Below are positions 61,208-64,000 of a DNA stretch of 64,000 bases, in pieces (the stretch's first letter is position 1; every line of letters starts with the position of its first letter). The notes under the pieces are model-generated. The model was not told the DNA's origin. It searched no databases and was given only the letters and a program-made list of their open reading frames with translations. The translations under genes were made by a program, and so were the position numbers. This stretch comes from Beijerinckiaceae bacterium (lineage in GTDB: Bacteria > Pseudomonadota > Alphaproteobacteria > Rhizobiales > Beijerinckiaceae). The DNA lies in contig CANGJJ010000010.1 in NCBI GenBank assembly GCA_947454485.1, positions 1 to 64,000 on the forward strand. Reading direction: 5' to 3'.

Positions 61208-62005
61208 ATGCATAATTTCCAATATCACCGCGCCAGCGACGTCAATGACGCTGCCAGCAAGCTGTCTGCTTGCGATGACCCGAAGCTCTTGGCCGGTGGC
61301 ATGACTTTGCTGCCGACTTTGAAGAACCGCTTGGCTGCGCCGAGCGATCTCATCGACCTTGGCAATATCGCAGCGCTGAAGGGCATTGCGGTTGAAGGCA
61401 AAGAGGTCGTTGTGCGCGCCATGACGCCTCATGCTGTGGTGGCAGCTTCTGCTGATGTGCTCAAGGCGCTGCCGGCTTTGGCCTCGCTGGCTGGCAATAT
61501 CGGCGATCCGGCTGTGCGTCATCGCGGCACGATTGGTGGCTCGGTCGCCAATTCTGATCCTGCCGCCGATTATCCTGCGGCCTGCCTTGGTCTTGATGCA
61601 GTCATCGAGACCAACAAACGCAAAATTGCGGCCGATGATTTCTTCCTCGGCCTGTTTGAGACGGCGCTGCAAGAGGGCGAGATCATCACGGCAGTGCGCT
61701 TCAAAGTGCCGGACAATGCCGCCTATATGAAGTTCCGTCACCCGGCCTCCGGCTATGCGGTCGTCGGCGTGATGGTGGCCAAATATGGCTCCAAGGTGCG
61801 CGTGGCTGTGACGGGCGCTGGCCCGCATGCTTTCCGCGTCACCGAGATGGAGAAGGCGCTTGAGGCGAGCTTCACGCCTGCAGCCATCGCCAATATCAAG
61901 GTCTCGCCTGAGCAACTCATGGGCGACATCCATTGCAGCGCGGTCTATCGCTCGCATCTCATCAGCGTCTATGCACGGCGCGCTGTCGAGCAGATGACTA
62001 AGTAA
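61208..62005 (+). CDS. FAD-binding subunit of molybdenum hydroxylase (CoxM-like)
   Basis: A 265-residue protein from the ATG at 61208 (AAGGAGAGCGCG). FAD is held by LLAGGMTLLPTLKNRL (near 28-43) and RGTIGGSVANSDPAADYPAA (near 112-131), the two diagnostic CoxM/XdhA motifs. The C-terminal CO_deh_flav domain is complete (GYAVVGVMVAKYGSKVRVAVTGAG). It completes the L-S-M set. A terminator follows directly. Confidence 0.95.
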   Translation: MHNFQYHRASDVNDAASKLSACDDPKLLAGGMTLLPTLKNRLAAPSDLIDLGNIAALKGIAVEGKEVVVRAMTPHAVVAASADVLKALPALASLAGNIGDPAVRHRGTIGGSVANSDPAADYPAACLGLDAVIETNKRKIAADDFFLGLFETALQEGEIITAVRFKVPDNAAYMKFRHPASGYAVVGVMVAKYGSKVRVAVTGAGPHAFRVTEMEKALEASFTPAAIANIKVSPEQLMGDIHCSAVYRSHLISVYARRAVEQMTK

Positions 62006-62010
62006 GAGCG

Positions 62011-62034
62011 AGGCGGGCTGCGGCCCGCCTTTTT
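62011..62034 (+). terminator. rho-independent terminator after the CoxM-like gene
   Basis: A perfect 8-bp stem AGGCGGGC / GCCCGCCT with loop TGCG, followed by TTTT. It lies 5 bases after the CoxM stop and separates the complete hydroxylase operon from the next CoxL-like gene. Confidence 0.88.
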
Positions 62035-62067
62035 CATTTTCAAAATTTCAAGACGAGGGCAGGGCCC

Positions 62068-64000
62068 ATGGGTGAGTTTGCAATCGGTCAGCCGGTTCCA
62101 CGCTTCGAAGATCCGCGTCTGTTGCGCGGTGGCGGTCGCTATGTCGATGACATGGCTTTTCCCGGCATGCTCTATGGCTTTGTTCTGCGCTCGCCCCATG
62201 CCCATGCCAAGATCACGCGGCTTGATGTGACCCGCGCTGAAGCGGCCCCCGGTGTGGCTGCTGTTCTGACATGGAAAGATTGGGCGGCCTCCGGCTATGG
62301 CGATCTGCCAACCGCCAAGGGCAAGACCAAGCGTGATGGCTCGCCCATGTATCGGCCGAAATTTCCCGCATTGGTGAAAGACCGCGTGCGCTATGTCGGC
62401 GACCCCATCGCCTTCATTGTTGCTGACACTTATCATCAGGCACAAGACGCGGCTGAACTAATCGATATCGATTTTGAGGCACTGCCCGCCGTCACATCTT
62501 TGGCGGATGCCTCCAAGCCCGGTGCGCCGCTGGTGCATGATGATTGCGAGAACAATATCTGCTTCATCTATACCGAAGGCGACAAGGCGAAGGCTGATGC
62601 GGCTTTTACTGCAGCGCCCATCATCGTCAAGAAGCGCTTCACCATCAGCCGCGTGACCGCAGCGACGATGGAAACGCGCGGCTCGATTGGTGTCTATGAT
62701 GCGGCAGCTGATCGCTACACTTGCTACACAACCTTGCAGCGCGCTTTGAACTTCCGTGAAGAGCTTGCGCAGACTTTGCGTGTGCCGGAAAGCAAGCTGC
62801 GTGTTGTGGCGGGCGATATTGGCGGCAGCTTTGGCATGAAGTCTGGCGTCTTTAATGAGGTTGGTCTTGTGCTTCTCGGCTCCAAGATCACGGGCCGCCC
62901 GGTGAAATGGGTCTGCACGCGCTCTGAGAGTTTTGTCGCTGATGCACATGGCCGCGACAATGTCGCAGATGCGGAGCTTGCGCTCGACAGAAGCGGCAAG
63001 TTTTTGGGCCTGCGCGTGAACAATCTGGTTGCGATGGGCGCTTATACGCAGCCCGGCACAGATAGCGGCGCTTTCAGCAATGTCGGCACGATGGCCGGTG
63101 TCTATACATTCCCCGCTGGCTATGTGGATGTGACGGCGGTCTATACGCATACGAATATCATTCGCCCCTTCCGTGGCAATGGTCGACCGGAAGCTGCTTT
63201 CGTCATCGAGCGCCTCGTTGATATGGCGGCTGATGAGATTGGGATGGACGCAGCCGAGATCCGTCGCATCAATATGATCCCGCCTCAATCCATGCCCTAT
63301 CAAACCGCACTGTCATTCAAATATGATAATGGCGAATTCGAGCGGGTGCTCGACACTTCTCTTGAGATGATCGACTACAAAGGCTTTGAGGCACGTCGCG
63401 CAGAGGCGCGTCAGCGCGGCAAGCTGCGCGGCATTGGCATGAGTTACACAATCGAGAAGGCAGGCGCGCCGGGCTATGAAGGCGCCGAAGTGCGTTTTGA
63501 TCGCACGGGCTCACTGACGGTTGTGTGTGGTGCTGTCACGCAGGGCCAAGGCCATGAGACAGTGTTCAAGCAGATCGTCTCTGACACGCTCGGCATTCAT
63601 CCTGACGAGATTCATTATCTGCAGGGCGATACGGATCAGGTCTTCTTTGGTGAAGGCACGGGTGGTTCGCGCACCTCGGCGCTGGGTGGCACGGCGGTTA
63701 TGCTCGCCACCAACAAAGTGCTCGACAAGGCGCGCAAGATTGCTGCGCATATGTTGCAGGTGGATCAAGTGGATTATGCCGATGGCGTTTTCACCAATCC
63801 CAAAACCAATCGCAGCCTGACGATGAAAGATGTGGCCAAAGCCTCGCTTCACCCCAAAAATTTGCCGCAAGAAATGGAAGTCGGCCTCAACGCCAGCGCC
63901 AGCCATTATGCCAAAGTGCAGAACTATCCCAATGGCTGCCACATTGTTGAACTTGAGATCGACGAGGACACGGGTCAGGTCGAGATTGAGCGCTATGTCG
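62068..64000 (+). CDS. molybdenum hydroxylase large subunit (third CoxL-like), 3' end beyond window
   Basis: The frame is open from the ATG at 62068 (AGGG upstream) to the window edge, 644 codons. Moco loop GGSFGMKSGVFNE; active-site loop is IIRPFRGNGRPEAAFVIERL, with PFRGNGR where the two paralogues have AYRGAGR or TYRGAGR. GTGGSRTSALGG is the second Moco contact. The catalytic Glu lies beyond the edge. It begins after a terminator and so is not simply part of the preceding operon, although read-through is possible. The different loop suggests a different substrate. Confidence 0.92.
   Translation, partial: MGEFAIGQPVPRFEDPRLLRGGGRYVDDMAFPGMLYGFVLRSPHAHAKITRLDVTRAEAAPGVAAVLTWKDWAASGYGDLPTAKGKTKRDGSPMYRPKFPALVKDRVRYVGDPIAFIVADTYHQAQDAAELIDIDFEALPAVTSLADASKPGAPLVHDDCENNICFIYTEGDKAKADAAFTAAPIIVKKRFTISRVTAATMETRGSIGVYDAAADRYTCYTTLQRALNFREELAQTLRVPESKLRVVAGDIGGSFGMKSGVFNEVGLVLLGSKITGRPVKWVCTRSESFVADAHGRDNVADAELALDRSGKFLGLRVNNLVAMGAYTQPGTDSGAFSNVGTMAGVYTFPAGYVDVTAVYTHTNIIRPFRGNGRPEAAFVIERLVDMAADEIGMDAAEIRRINMIPPQSMPYQTALSFKYDNGEFERVLDTSLEMIDYKGFEARRAEARQRGKLRGIGMSYTIEKAGAPGYEGAEVRFDRTGSLTVVCGAVTQGQGHETVFKQIVSDTLGIHPDEIHYLQGDTDQVFFGEGTGGSRTSALGGTAVMLATNKVLDKARKIAAHMLQVDQVDYADGVFTNPKTNRSLTMKDVAKASLHPKNLPQEMEVGLNASASHYAKVQNYPNGCHIVELEIDEDTGQVEIERYV

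Overview
The window looks like a chromosomal segment of an alphaproteobacterium, most likely of the order Hyphomicrobiales (Rhizobiales). The evidence is a Porin_2-type porin with an ADLPSKK start to the mature protein, an Omp25/RopB-like barrel, DUF3126, DUF2336, DUF6165 and zf-CHCC proteins, an FnrN-type regulator and several CoxL-type molybdenum hydroxylases. Genes are dense, GC is high, and ordinary genes prefer TAT, GAT, AAT and CAT codons. I cannot name a genus.

Left end (1-868): a lower-GC, cut-off gene for an NdpA/NA37-family nucleoid-associated protein, followed by a 3' tRNA-Leu-like fragment with no 5' half. This is the layout expected at the distal end of an element integrated in a tRNA gene. 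Normal chromosome resumes at about 870.

870-21300: mainly housekeeping and scattered metabolism. It holds two related FAD aromatic hydroxylases, an extradiol-type dioxygenase, a ModA-like binding protein, a TPR-glycosyltransferase/DUF6165/yidD operon, cysE, gamma-carbonic anhydrase, rhomboid protease, hisI, folE, a NifU-like scaffold, a lytic transglycosylase, an Omp25-like barrel and thrS. Repeated palindromes lie on both sides of the barrel gene.

21300-41000: a region rich in envelope and glycosylation functions. A 2OG-oxygenase/methyltransferase/glycosyltransferase cassette follows thrS. Further on are a GT8-like enzyme, two TPR-SPINDLY (GT41-like) transferases, a second TPR protein with a heptosyltransferase-like domain, DUF2336 and a highly expressed porin. 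Together with the proteins at 5.3 and 10.6 kb this makes an unusual concentration of TPR-linked glycosyltransferases.

41000-64000: nadK, an oxygen-sensing FnrN regulator with an FNR/FixK box upstream, TerC and a dispersed catabolic set. The set includes three CoxL-type hydroxylase large subunits (the last cut by the window edge), CoxS and CoxM, a ThDP enzyme, an MFS transporter, an ACMSD-like amidohydrolase, a gentisate-dioxygenase-like cupin, a class II aldolase, a PEP-mutase/isocitrate-lyase protein, an isochorismatase-type hydrolase and an IclR regulator between two divergent operons. Inference: this region breaks down an aromatic or N-heteroaromatic acid; the substrate cannot be read from sequence. 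No CRISPR array, rRNA, complete tRNA or insertion sequence was seen.
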